A stretch of 64,000 nt of DNA from Georgenia sp. M64. GTDB lineage: Bacteria > Actinomycetota > Actinomycetes > Actinomycetales > Actinomycetaceae. Of this stretch, positions 57,104 through 64,000 are shown in pieces (position 1 is the first letter of the stretch; every line of letters starts with the position of its first letter). The translations under genes and the position numbers were made by a program. The notes under the pieces were generated by a model. The model had not been told where the DNA came from. It made no database searches and saw only the letters and a list, made by a program, of their open reading frames with translations. The stretch lies in assembly GCF_038049925.1 (NCBI RefSeq), contig NZ_CP145809.1, positions 1,116,001-1,180,000 on the forward strand, read 5' to 3'.

Positions 57104-58789
57104 GTGAGTCATCCGCACCCAGAGCTGTCCCTGCCCGGTCCGATCCCCGCCGGGGGCCTGCGCATCGTCCCGCTCGGGGGCCTGGGCGAGGTCGGCCGGA
57201 ACATGACCGTCTTCGAGCACGCCGGCAAGCTGCTCGTCGTCGACTGCGGGGTCCTCTTCCCCGAGGACCACCAGCCCGGCGTGGACCTCATCCTCCCGGA
57301 CTTCGACTACATCGCCGACCGGCTCGACGACATCGAGGCCGTCGTGCTCACCCACGGGCACGAGGACCACATCGGCGCGGTGCCCTATCTCCTGCGCCTG
57401 CGCGACGACATCCCGCTCATCGGCTCCCAGCTCACCCTGGCGTTCATCGAGGCCAAGCTCAAGGAGCAGAGGATCCCGCCGGTGACCCTGGCCGTCAAGG
57501 AGGGGCAGGTCGAGCAGATCGGTCCCTTCACCCTCGAGTTCGTGGCCGTGAACCACTCCATCCCGGACGCGCTCGCGGTGATGATCCGCACGACCGCCGG
57601 CAACGTCCTGCACACCGGCGACTTCAAGATGGACCAGCTCCCGCTGGACGACCGGATCACCGACCTGCGCGCCTTCGCCCGGCTCGGCGAGGAGGGGGTC
57701 GACCTGTTCATGGTCGACTCGACCAACGCGGAGGTGCCCGGCTTCACCGCCCACGAGCGCGACATCGGCCCGGTCCTCGACAACGTCTTCCACCAGGCCG
57801 AGGGTCAGATCGTGGTGGCGAGCTTCGCCTCGCACGTCCACCGCGTCCAGCAGGTGCTCGACGCCGCCGCCCTGCACGACCGCAAGGTGGCGCTGGTGGG
57901 CCGGTCCATGGTCCGCAACATGACGATCGCCGCGGACCTGGGCTACCTCAAGGTGCCGCCGGGCACGCTCATCGACGTCAAGCGCATCGACGACTACGCC
58001 CCGTCCCAGACCGTGCTCATGGCCACCGGGTCGCAGGGCGAGCCCATGGCCGCGCTGAGCCGGATCGCCAACCGTGACCACCGGGTCTCGGTGGGCCCGG
58101 GCGACACGGTGATCTTCGCGAGCTCCCTCATCCCCGGGAACGAGAACTCGGTCTTCCGGGTCATCAACGGGCTCATGCGGCTCGGCGCCAAGGTGGTCCA
58201 CCAGGGCAACGCCAAGGTGCACGTCTCCGGCCACGCCAGCGCCGGGGAGCTGCTCTACTGCTACAACATCGTCCGGCCCAGGAACGTCATGCCGGTGCAC
58301 GGCGAGATCCGCCACCTCGTGGCCAACGGCGCGATCGCCGTCCAGACGGGGGTGCCCGCCGAGCGGGTGGTCCTGGCCGAGGACGGCGTGGTCGTCGACC
58401 TCGTGGACGGCCGGGCCCGCATCGCCGGCGCGGTGCCGTGCGGGTACGTCTACGTGGACGGCTCGAGCGTGGGGGAGATCACCGACGCCGAGCTCAAGGA
58501 CCGGCGCATCCTCGGCGAGGAGGGCTTCATCTCGATCTTCGCCGTGGTCGACACCGCCACCGGCAAGGTGCTCACCGGCCCGCACATCCAGGCCCGCGGC
58601 ATGGCCGAGGACGACTCCGTCTTCGACGCGATCCTGCCCGCCGTGCGCGAGGCGCTCGCCGAGGTCGTGGGCCGCGGCAACGCCGACACCCACCAGATGC
58701 AGCAGTCGATGCGCCGGGTCGTGGGGCGCTGGACCGCCAAGCGGCTGCGCCGCAGCCCGATGATCATCCCCACGGTCATCGAGGCCTGA
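57104..58789 (+). CDS. rnj: Ribonuclease J
   Basis: A 561-residue metallo-beta-lactamase/beta-CASP ribonuclease with 5'-3' exo- and endonuclease activity in RNA decay and rRNA maturation. Start PLGGLGEVGRNMTVFE, metal motif HGHEDH (H84, H86, D88, H89), later NHSIPDALAVMI, HTGDFKMD, the beta-CASP part with ASFASHVHRVQQVLDAA and HVSGHASAGELL. The frame is open upstream, but the GTG at 57104 is set by the promoter. Together with PNPase it forms the expected actinobacterial decay machinery. Confidence 0.94.
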   Translation: MSHPHPELSLPGPIPAGGLRIVPLGGLGEVGRNMTVFEHAGKLLVVDCGVLFPEDHQPGVDLILPDFDYIADRLDDIEAVVLTHGHEDHIGAVPYLLRLRDDIPLIGSQLTLAFIEAKLKEQRIPPVTLAVKEGQVEQIGPFTLEFVAVNHSIPDALAVMIRTTAGNVLHTGDFKMDQLPLDDRITDLRAFARLGEEGVDLFMVDSTNAEVPGFTAHERDIGPVLDNVFHQAEGQIVVASFASHVHRVQQVLDAAALHDRKVALVGRSMVRNMTIAADLGYLKVPPGTLIDVKRIDDYAPSQTVLMATGSQGEPMAALSRIANRDHRVSVGPGDTVIFASSLIPGNENSVFRVINGLMRLGAKVVHQGNAKVHVSGHASAGELLYCYNIVRPRNVMPVHGEIRHLVANGAIAVQTGVPAERVVLAEDGVVVDLVDGRARIAGAVPCGYVYVDGSSVGEITDAELKDRRILGEEGFISIFAVVDTATGKVLTGPHIQARGMAEDDSVFDAILPAVREALAEVVGRGNADTHQMQQSMRRVVGRWTAKRLRRSPMIIPTVIEA

Positions 58790-58870
58790 GCGGGCGGGGG
58801 CCACCTCGCGCCTGGCCGGGGCGGCGAGCCCTCCCGGCGCGGCGGGCGCGCCGCCGGACCGCTGCCGGGC

Positions 58871-58876
58871 TACCGT
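58871..58876 (+). promoter_or_regulatory. Near-leaderless promoter -10 (TACCGT) of ftsK
   Basis: TACCGT ends nine bases before the ftsK ATG, with no ribosome-binding site between. Confidence 0.5.
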
Positions 58877-58885
58877 GGGACCACC

Positions 58886-61546
58886 ATGGCTACCCGTACG
58901 ACTTCCCCCGGACGGTCGGCCTCGGCGGCACGCGGCTCCTCCGCACGCGGTTCACGCGGCGGCAAGAGCGGGCGGGGCGGCGGGTCGGCGGCTGCGCAGC
59001 GCCCCAGGAGACCCCCGTTCCCGGTACGACTTGTCCGCGGGATCTGGATGACGGGAGCACACCTGGTGGGAGGCACCGCGCGCAGCGTCGGGTCCGGGGC
59101 GAAGGGCCTCGACCCGGCCCACCGGCGCGACGGCCTCGCCTTCCTCCTCCTCGCCGTGGCCATCGTGGTCGCGCTGCGGGAGTGGTTCGCGCTGTCCGGC
59201 ATCGCCGGGGACGTCATCCACCACGTCGCGGCCGGGGTGGTGGGCCTGCTCGGGGTGTTCCTGCCCGTCGTGCTCGTCGCGATGGCGGTGCGGCTCATGC
59301 GCCACCCCGAGCGCACGCAGGCCAACGCGCGCGTGTCGATCGGGATCGCGGGCGTCACCGGCGCCGCCACGGGCCTCATCCACATCGCCTCCGGGCTGCC
59401 CTCGCCGTCCGGGGACTTCGCCGCGGTGGAGTCCGCCGGCGGGCTCCTCGGCTGGCTCCTCGGCACCCCGCTGACGGTGCTGCTCTCACCGTGGGGGGCC
59501 GTGCCGCTGCTCGTGCTCCTCGCCGTTTTCGGCCTCCTCGTGCTGAGCGCCACCCCCGTCTCGGCGGTGCCGGGCCGGCTGCGCTCGGCGTGGGGCTGGC
59601 TCCTGGGCCGGCCGCGCGACGTCGCCGAGGTCGACGCGCCCACGGCCGAGCTCGTCGCGGCGGACGGCACGCACCGCCCGCCGGCCCCGCGGCGCCGCCG
59701 CGGCAAGCCCCGGGCGGAGGAGGCACCCGAGGTCGTCCCCGGCGCCTACCAGGCCGACGAGGCCTTCGCCCGGCCCGACGAGCGTGCGCCCGCCGAGGAG
59801 CCCCGCGGGGCCGACCCCGCCCCGGCCGAGGCGGGCGCCGCGGAGCCCGCCGAGCTCACCGCCCCGCCGACGCAGCCGCTGCCGTCGCGGGCCGAGCAGC
59901 TCGAGCTCGCCCCCGACGTCATCTACACCCTGCCCGCCGACGACGTCCTCATCAAGGGCGCGCCGCACAAGGTGCGCTCGGCGGTCAACGACCGGGTGGT
60001 GGAGTCCCTCACCCAGGTCCTCACCGAGTTCTCGGTCGACGCCACGGTCACCGGGTTCTCCCGCGGTCCGACGGTGACGCGCTACGAGCTCGAGCTCGGC
60101 CCGGGCGTCAAGGTCGAGCGGATCACGGCGCTGAGCCGCAACATCGCCTACGCCGTCGCCAGCGCCGACGTGCGCATCCTCTCGCCGATCCCCGGCAAGT
60201 CCGCGATCGGCGTCGAGATCCCCAACGCCGACCGCGAGACGGTGGCGCTGGGCGACGTCCTGCGCTCGTCGGTGGCGCGGCGCAGCGAGCACCCTCTCGT
60301 CGTGGGGGTGGGCAAGGACGTCGAGGGCGGCTACGTCGTGGCCAACCTCGCCAAGATGCCGCACCTGCTCGTCGCGGGCGCCACCGGCGCCGGCAAGTCG
60401 AGCTTCGTCAACTCCATGATCACCTCGATCATGATGCGCTCCACCCCCGAGGAGGTGCGCATGATCCTCGTGGACCCCAAGCGGGTGGAGCTGACGATCT
60501 ACGAGGGCATCCCGCACCTCATCACCCCGATCATCACCAGCCCCAAGAAGGCCGCGGAGGCGCTGGAGTGGGTGGTCCGGGAGATGGACGCCCGCTACGA
60601 CGACCTGTCCGCGTTCGGCTACAAGCACATCGACGACTTCAACACCGGGGTGCGCTCGGGCAAGGTCAAGCCGCTGCCGGGCAGCGAGCGCAAGATCGCG
60701 CCCTACCCCTACCTGCTCGTCATCGTCGACGAGCTCGCGGACCTCATGATGGTGGCCCCGCGCGACGTCGAGGCCTCCATCCAGCGCATCACCCAGCTCG
60801 CCCGCGCCGCGGGCATCCACCTCGTGCTCGCCACCCAGCGACCCTCCGTCGATGTCGTCACCGGCCTCATCAAGGCGAACGTCCCGTCGCGGCTCGCCTT
60901 CGCCACCTCCTCCCTGGCCGACTCCCGGGTCGTCCTGGACCAGCCGGGCGCGGAGAAGCTCATCGGGCAGGGCGACGCGCTGTTCCTGCCCATGGGCTCC
61001 TCCAAGCCCATGCGCGTGCAGGGGGCGTGGGTCACCGAGTCCGAGATCCACGCCGTCGTCGACCACGTCAAGGCCCAGCTGCGGCCCACCTACCGCGAGG
61101 ACGTCATCGCGCCGGTGGTCAAGAAGCAGGTGGACGAGGACATCGGCGACGACCTCGACCTGCTCCTCCAGGCCGCCGAGCTGGTGGTGACGACGCAGTT
61201 CGGCTCCACCTCGATGCTCCAGCGCAAGCTCCGCGTCGGGTTCGCCAAGGCGGGCCGGCTCATGGACCTGCTCGAGTCCCGCGAGATCGTCGGCCCGTCG
61301 GAGGGCTCGAAGGCGCGCGAGGTCCTCGTCCAGCCCGACGACCTGCCCGCGACGCTGGCCGTCCTGCGCGGCGAGGAGCCCCCGCCCGAGGACGACGACG
61401 GGCCGGCTGCGGAGGTCGGGCCGGCCGACGACGGTGCGGACCGCTATGCCGACGGGGTCGCCGGGCACGGTCCGGCCGCCGTGGCCGAGGACTTCTACGA
61501 CGACGCCGAGGGCGGCGAGGACGCCTGGGAGCTGACCGGGCGGTAG
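58886..61546 (+). CDS. ftsK: DNA translocase FtsK
   Basis: An 886-residue FtsK/SpoIIIE-type translocase that pumps chromosome ends through the septum. The N-terminus (1-60) is Ser/Arg/Gly-rich and is followed by about four membrane segments up to residue 225. An acidic Pro/Ala linker leads to the motor: Walker [10 protein letters not shown] (from residue 498), Walker [14 protein letters not shown] and the [21 protein letters not shown] segment. The C-terminal gamma winged helix ([16 protein letters not shown]) reads KOPS-type sites. Its partner recombinase XerC is encoded at 18646-19557. Confidence 0.96.
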   Translation: MATRTTSPGRSASAARGSSARGSRGGKSGRGGGSAAAQRPRRPPFPVRLVRGIWMTGAHLVGGTARSVGSGAKGLDPAHRRDGLAFLLLAVAIVVALREWFALSGIAGDVIHHVAAGVVGLLGVFLPVVLVAMAVRLMRHPERTQANARVSIGIAGVTGAATGLIHIASGLPSPSGDFAAVESAGGLLGWLLGTPLTVLLSPWGAVPLLVLLAVFGLLVLSATPVSAVPGRLRSAWGWLLGRPRDVAEVDAPTAELVAADGTHRPPAPRRRRGKPRAEEAPEVVPGAYQADEAFARPDERAPAEEPRGADPAPAEAGAAEPAELTAPPTQPLPSRAEQLELAPDVIYTLPADDVLIKGAPHKVRSAVNDRVVESLTQVLTEFSVDATVTGFSRGPTVTRYELELGPGVKVERITALSRNIAYAVASADVRILSPIPGKSAIGVEIPNADRETVALGDVLRSSVARRSEHPLVVGVGKDVEGGYVVANLAKMPHLLVAGATGAGKSSFVNSMITSIMMRSTPEEVRMILVDPKRVELTIYEGIPHLITPIITSPKKAAEALEWVVREMDARYDDLSAFGYKHIDDFNTGVRSGKVKPLPGSERKIAPYPYLLVIVDELADLMMVAPRDVEASIQRITQLARAAGIHLVLATQRPSVDVVTGLIKANVPSRLAFATSSLADSRVVLDQPGAEKLIGQGDALFLPMGSSKPMRVQGAWVTESEIHAVVDHVKAQLRPTYREDVIAPVVKKQVDEDIGDDLDLLLQAAELVVTTQFGSTSMLQRKLRVGFAKAGRLMDLLESREIVGPSEGSKAREVLVQPDDLPATLAVLRGEEPPPEDDDGPAAEVGPADDGADRYADGVAGHGPAAVAEDFYDDAEGGEDAWELTGR

Positions 61547-61569
61547 TCCGGGGCGGGGCGTGGCGCTCC

Positions 61570-62898
61570 TCAGCGGGGCAGGACCTCGGGCTCGGGCCCG
61601 GTCGGCTCGGGCGGGTCGGTCCGCTCGGGCTCGGCCATCACCTCGGCGACCCGGGCGGCCCGCGCCGCGATCGTCTCCGGCGCGAGGGACAGGCCGTCGG
61701 GCCGGGAGCCGGCCACCAGCTCGTGGAGCGGGTGGATGCGCTGGCCGCCGGCCCGGTCCACGGTCACGGCCGTCCACTCCAGGTCGGTGACCCGGGCGGG
61801 GCCCTCCGACGGCGCGGTGACCGTCGCGGTGACCATGGTGCCCGTGGCCGTCTCCATGGTGCAGCACGCGCTGTCCTGGTTGGAGATGAAGTTGCCCATG
61901 GACCACGCGACCCACATGCCCGTGCCGTCCGGCCCACCGTCGAGCCTGGCCAGCGGCTGGGGGACGTGCGAGTGGTTGCCCAGGACGAGGTCGACCTGCC
62001 CGGACGCGGCGAGCTCGTCGCCGATGCGCAGCTGCTCCTCGATGGGGGCGTGGACGTACTCCGTGCCCCAGTGCATGCTCACCACGACGAGGTCCGCGCC
62101 GGCGGCCCGGGCGGTACGGGCCTGCTCGACCAGCGCCCCGGTGTCCCCGGCGGCCGTGGTCGTGACGGCCCAGGGCGAGCTCGGCGGCGCGGGCAGGCCG
62201 TTGTCGAGCGTCGTCGCGGCGAGGTGGGCGACCACGACCTCCCGGCCGGCCCGCTCGAGGACGTAGAGCTGGGGCTCGGCCGCCTCCTCGGCGGTCCGGG
62301 CGGTGCCGACCGCACCCATGCCCGCGGCCTCGAGCATGTCGAGGGTGTGGAAGACCCCGGCCGTGCCCCGGTCCATCGAGTGGTTGGTCGCCGTGGCGCA
62401 CCCGTCCCAGCCCAGCGACTCCAGACCGGGGACCAGCTCCGCCGGGGCACCGAACATCGGGTAGGCCGAGACGGCCTCGCCCGGTGGCGCCAGCGGGACC
62501 TCGAGGGAGCACAGCGCGAGGTCGGCGCCCTCGGTCCACGGCCGCGTCGCGGCCATGAGCGGCGCGAAGTCGTACGTCCCGTCGGGGCGCTGGGCCATGC
62601 GGTTGACGGTCGCGTGCGGCAGGACGTCACCGGCCGAGAGGATGGTGAGGACGGTCGGCTCGGCGGCCGTGGGTGCCGGCGCAGGACCCTGCGCGGTGCC
62701 GGTCGGTCCCGGCGCGGCCGGGGCGGTGGAGGACGGGGCGGACGGCGCGGCCGACGTCGGGCCGCCCCCGGGCTGCCCGCCGGTGAGCGCCGAGGTCGTC
62801 ACCAGGACGGCGGTCACGGCCCCGGCACCGAGAAGCGCACCGGCCACCGGCAGGGCGCGACGAGGGCGCTCCTGCCGGGCGTGGCGTGCGAACCCCAT
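61570..62898 (-). CDS. CapA family protein (poly-gamma-glutamate-synthesis-like metallophosphatase fold)
   Basis: A 442-residue exported or membrane-anchored protein. An N-terminal hydrophobic segment (ALPVAGALLGAGAVTAVLVTT) precedes a Pro/Ala/Thr-rich linker and the PGA_cap domain: ILSAGDVLPH, DLALCSLEVPLA, ATNHSMDRG, VSMHWGTEY and LVLGNHSHVPQPL. Despite the family name, no capB/capC genes are nearby, so polyglutamate synthesis is not implied; wall-polymer metabolism is possible. ATG at 62898 has TATCCT six bases upstream. Convergent with ftsK, with 23 bases between. Confidence 0.88.
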   Translation of the reverse strand: MGFARHARQERPRRALPVAGALLGAGAVTAVLVTTSALTGGQPGGGPTSAAPSAPSSTAPAAPGPTGTAQGPAPAPTAAEPTVLTILSAGDVLPHATVNRMAQRPDGTYDFAPLMAATRPWTEGADLALCSLEVPLAPPGEAVSAYPMFGAPAELVPGLESLGWDGCATATNHSMDRGTAGVFHTLDMLEAAGMGAVGTARTAEEAAEPQLYVLERAGREVVVAHLAATTLDNGLPAPPSSPWAVTTTAAGDTGALVEQARTARAAGADLVVVSMHWGTEYVHAPIEEQLRIGDELAASGQVDLVLGNHSHVPQPLARLDGGPDGTGMWVAWSMGNFISNQDSACCTMETATGTMVTATVTAPSEGPARVTDLEWTAVTVDRAGGQRIHPLHELVAGSRPDGLSLAPETIAARAARVAEVMAEPERTDPPEPTGPEPEVLPR

Positions 62899-62904
62899 AG
62901 GCGA

Positions 62905-62910
62905 AGGATA
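62905..62910 (-). promoter_or_regulatory. Leaderless-type promoter -10 (TATCCT) of the capA-like gene
   Basis: TATCCT on the minus strand ends six bases before the ATG at 62898. It is close to the -10 consensus. Confidence 0.6.
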
Positions 62911-62995
62911 GATCGACCCTGCGCGGGCGAGCGCGTGCGACCGGGCGCGGCGCGGGTGAGCGCGCGCTCCGGCAGCCTCGGTGGCCGCAGGGTCA

Positions 62996-63001
62996 TAGGG
63001 T
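62996..63001 (+). promoter_or_regulatory. Leaderless-type promoter -10 (TAGGGT) of pgsA
   Basis: TAGGGT ends seven bases before the GTG at 63009. An in-frame GTG at 63000 would overlap the hexamer and is rejected. Confidence 0.55.
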
Positions 63002-63008
63002 GGGGGCC

Positions 63009-63638
63009 GTGACCAACCCTCCGGCGACGACGCCCGCCCAGCCCGTGCCGCTGTGGAACATCGCGAACGTGCTGACGATGCTCAGGATCGTCCTGGTCCC
63101 GGTCTTCGCGTGGCTGTTCCTCCTCGACGGCGACGCCGCCCGCCTGTGGTCGACGGCCGTGTTCGCCGTCGCGGCGGCCACCGACAAGCTCGACGGGCAC
63201 CTGGCCCGCAGCCGTGGTCTGGTCACCGACTTCGGCAAGCTCGCCGACCCCATCGCCGACAAGGCACTGGTGATCACGGCCCTGGTGCTGCTCTCGGTCG
63301 ACGGGCTGCTGCCGTGGTGGGTCACTGTCGTCATCGTCGTGCGGGAGCTGGGCATCACGGCGCTGCGCTCGTACCTCAAGCGTCGCGACTACGTCATGGC
63401 CGCCTCGCGCGGGGGCAAGCTCAAGACCACCCTGCAGGTCGCCTTCATCCTCATGCTGCTGGTGCCCTGGCAGGCGTTCGTGCCGAGCGGGGTGGCGGAC
63501 TTCGTCGACCTCCTCGCGTGGATCGTCGTGCTGGCGACCGTGGCCGTCACCCTGCTCACCGGGATCGACTACGTCGTCAAGGCTCTGCAGATCGTCCGCG
63601 GCCAGGAGCGGGCCGGCGAGCGGGACCCCTCGGCCTGA
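63009..63638 (+). CDS. pgsA: CDP-diacylglycerol--glycerol-3-phosphate 3-phosphatidyltransferase
   Basis: A 209-residue membrane enzyme that makes phosphatidylglycerol phosphate. The CDP-alcohol phosphotransferase motif is complete: DG-x2-AR-x8-G-x3-D-x3-D, visible as KLDGHLARSRGLVTDFGKLADPIADKALV split over its length. About five membrane segments. Start NPPATT...PLWNIANVLTMLRIVLVPVF is typical. It uses CDP-diacylglycerol made by CdsA. cinA follows after two bases, as in many actinobacteria. Confidence 0.94.
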   Translation: MTNPPATTPAQPVPLWNIANVLTMLRIVLVPVFAWLFLLDGDAARLWSTAVFAVAAATDKLDGHLARSRGLVTDFGKLADPIADKALVITALVLLSVDGLLPWWVTVVIVVRELGITALRSYLKRRDYVMAASRGGKLKTTLQVAFILMLLVPWQAFVPSGVADFVDLLAWIVVLATVAVTLLTGIDYVVKALQIVRGQERAGERDPSA

Positions 63639-63640
63639 CC

Positions 63641-64000
63641 GTGCACGCCCGCGGCCCCGCCCCCGCCCCCGGCGCGGGCGCCACCGACCGGCTGGTCCGC
63701 CTCCTCGCGCGGCGCGGGGCCACCCTCGCCGTCGCCGAGTCCCTCACGGGCGGGGCGGTCGCCGCCCGGCTGGTGACGGTGCCCGGGGTCTCCGCCGTCC
63801 TGCGCGGCGCCGTCGTCGCCTACGCCACCGACCTCAAGGCCGAGCTCCTCGGGGTCGATCCCGTGCTCCTCGCGGTGCACGGTCCCGTCCATCCCGACGT
63901 CGCCCGCCAGATGGCCCGCGGGGTCGCCGCCCGGCTCGGCGCCTCGCACGCCCTGGCGACCACGGGCGTCGCCGGCCCGGGACCCGCCGACGGCCGGGCT
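63641..64000 (+). CDS. cinA: CinA-family protein (PncC-type nicotinamide-nucleotide amidase domain), 5' part
   Basis: The first 120 codons are visible before the window ends. AESLTGGAVAARLVTVPGVS, then GAVVAYATDLKAELLGV and ATTGVAGPGPADG are the diagnostic motifs of the CinA C-terminal domain, which deamidates nicotinamide mononucleotide. The N-terminal MoCF domain of long CinA proteins is absent, so this is the short form. GTG at 63641 lies two bases after pgsA, indicating co-translation. In actinobacteria the next genes are often a ClgR-type regulator and recA, outside this window. Confidence 0.9.
   Translation, partial: MHARGPAPAPGAGATDRLVRLLARRGATLAVAESLTGGAVAARLVTVPGVSAVLRGAVVAYATDLKAELLGVDPVLLAVHGPVHPDVARQMARGVAARLGASHALATTGVAGPGPADGRA

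Noticed and set aside
61570-62898. Polyglutamate capsule locus
   Set aside because: Only a CapA-fold protein is present; no capB or capC partner lies in the neighbouring sequence.
58438-63012. A 1524-codon plus-strand frame across rnj, ftsK and the capA-like gene
   Set aside because: It runs in the wrong frame of ftsK and antisense to capA; the translation is Arg/Ala/Pro/Gly-rich without motifs.

Overview
The window is a gene-dense, very GC-rich (well over 70% by eye) chromosomal segment with GTG starts, short intergenic gaps and the conserved actinobacterial gene order ftsY-amtB-glnK-glnD-ffh ... rpsP-rimM-trmD-rplS-lepB-rnhB ... rpsB-tsf-pyrH-frr-cdsA-rlmN-dxr-rip-ispG ... proS-rimP-nusA-infB-rbfA-truB-ribF-rpsO-pnp ... 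dapB-dapA-rnj-ftsK-pgsA-cinA. This fits a member of the Actinomycetota, most likely order Micrococcales (Bogoriellaceae/Cellulomonadaceae, Georgenia-like). The order is well supported; the family is an inference from general resemblance and was not checked.

Layout. 1-5442: SRP receptor tail, an ammonium/PII module (amtB-glnK-glnD) under a textbook GlnR box, and ffh. 5443-9844: accessory stretch with repeats, a winged-helix/DUF559 nuclease-like gene, an amidohydrolase and a secreted subtilase. 9845-20255: ribosome, tRNA and RNA-processing genes, signal peptidase, RNase HII, then competence/recombination genes (comM-like, dprA, xerC) and a secreted M23 protein. 20256-31692: translation factors, pyrH, cdsA, rlmN, a DivIVA-like protein, two MEP-pathway genes (dxr, ispG) flanking a site-2 protease, and a GNAT. 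31689-36751: Fpg/Nei glycosylase, proS, a second DUF559 gene bracketed by two related hairpins, and a DUF4439-like lipoprotein. 36867-49160: rimP-nusA-ylxR-infB-rbfA-truB, a tiny Cys/His-rich protein, ribF, rpsO, pnp and an M16 peptidase. 49252-52424: a divergent pair, a small alpha/beta hydrolase and a secreted GH3 glycosidase, sharing a LacI-type operator-like palindrome. 52518-64000: lysine genes dapB and dapA separated by a BCCT osmolyte carrier and a GNAT, then rnj, ftsK, capA, pgsA and the start of a cinA-type gene.

Most of the window is translation, RNA metabolism, membrane-lipid and isoprenoid housekeeping, organised in tight operons with ATGA/GTGA stop-start overlaps. The unusual items are: a single-ORF fusion of TrmD with a GNAT acetyltransferase; a GlnD without the C-terminal ACT (glutamine-sensing) domains; two paralogous DUF559 nuclease-like genes, each accompanied by paired imperfect hairpins built around GTTGC/GCAAC; a 63-residue protein with mirrored CxCxxH clusters; and a repeated promoter layout in which a TAnnnT-like -10 hexamer ends 5-9 bases before the start codon, implying many leaderless mRNAs. 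No tRNA, rRNA, CRISPR array, insertion sequence or prophage was seen.
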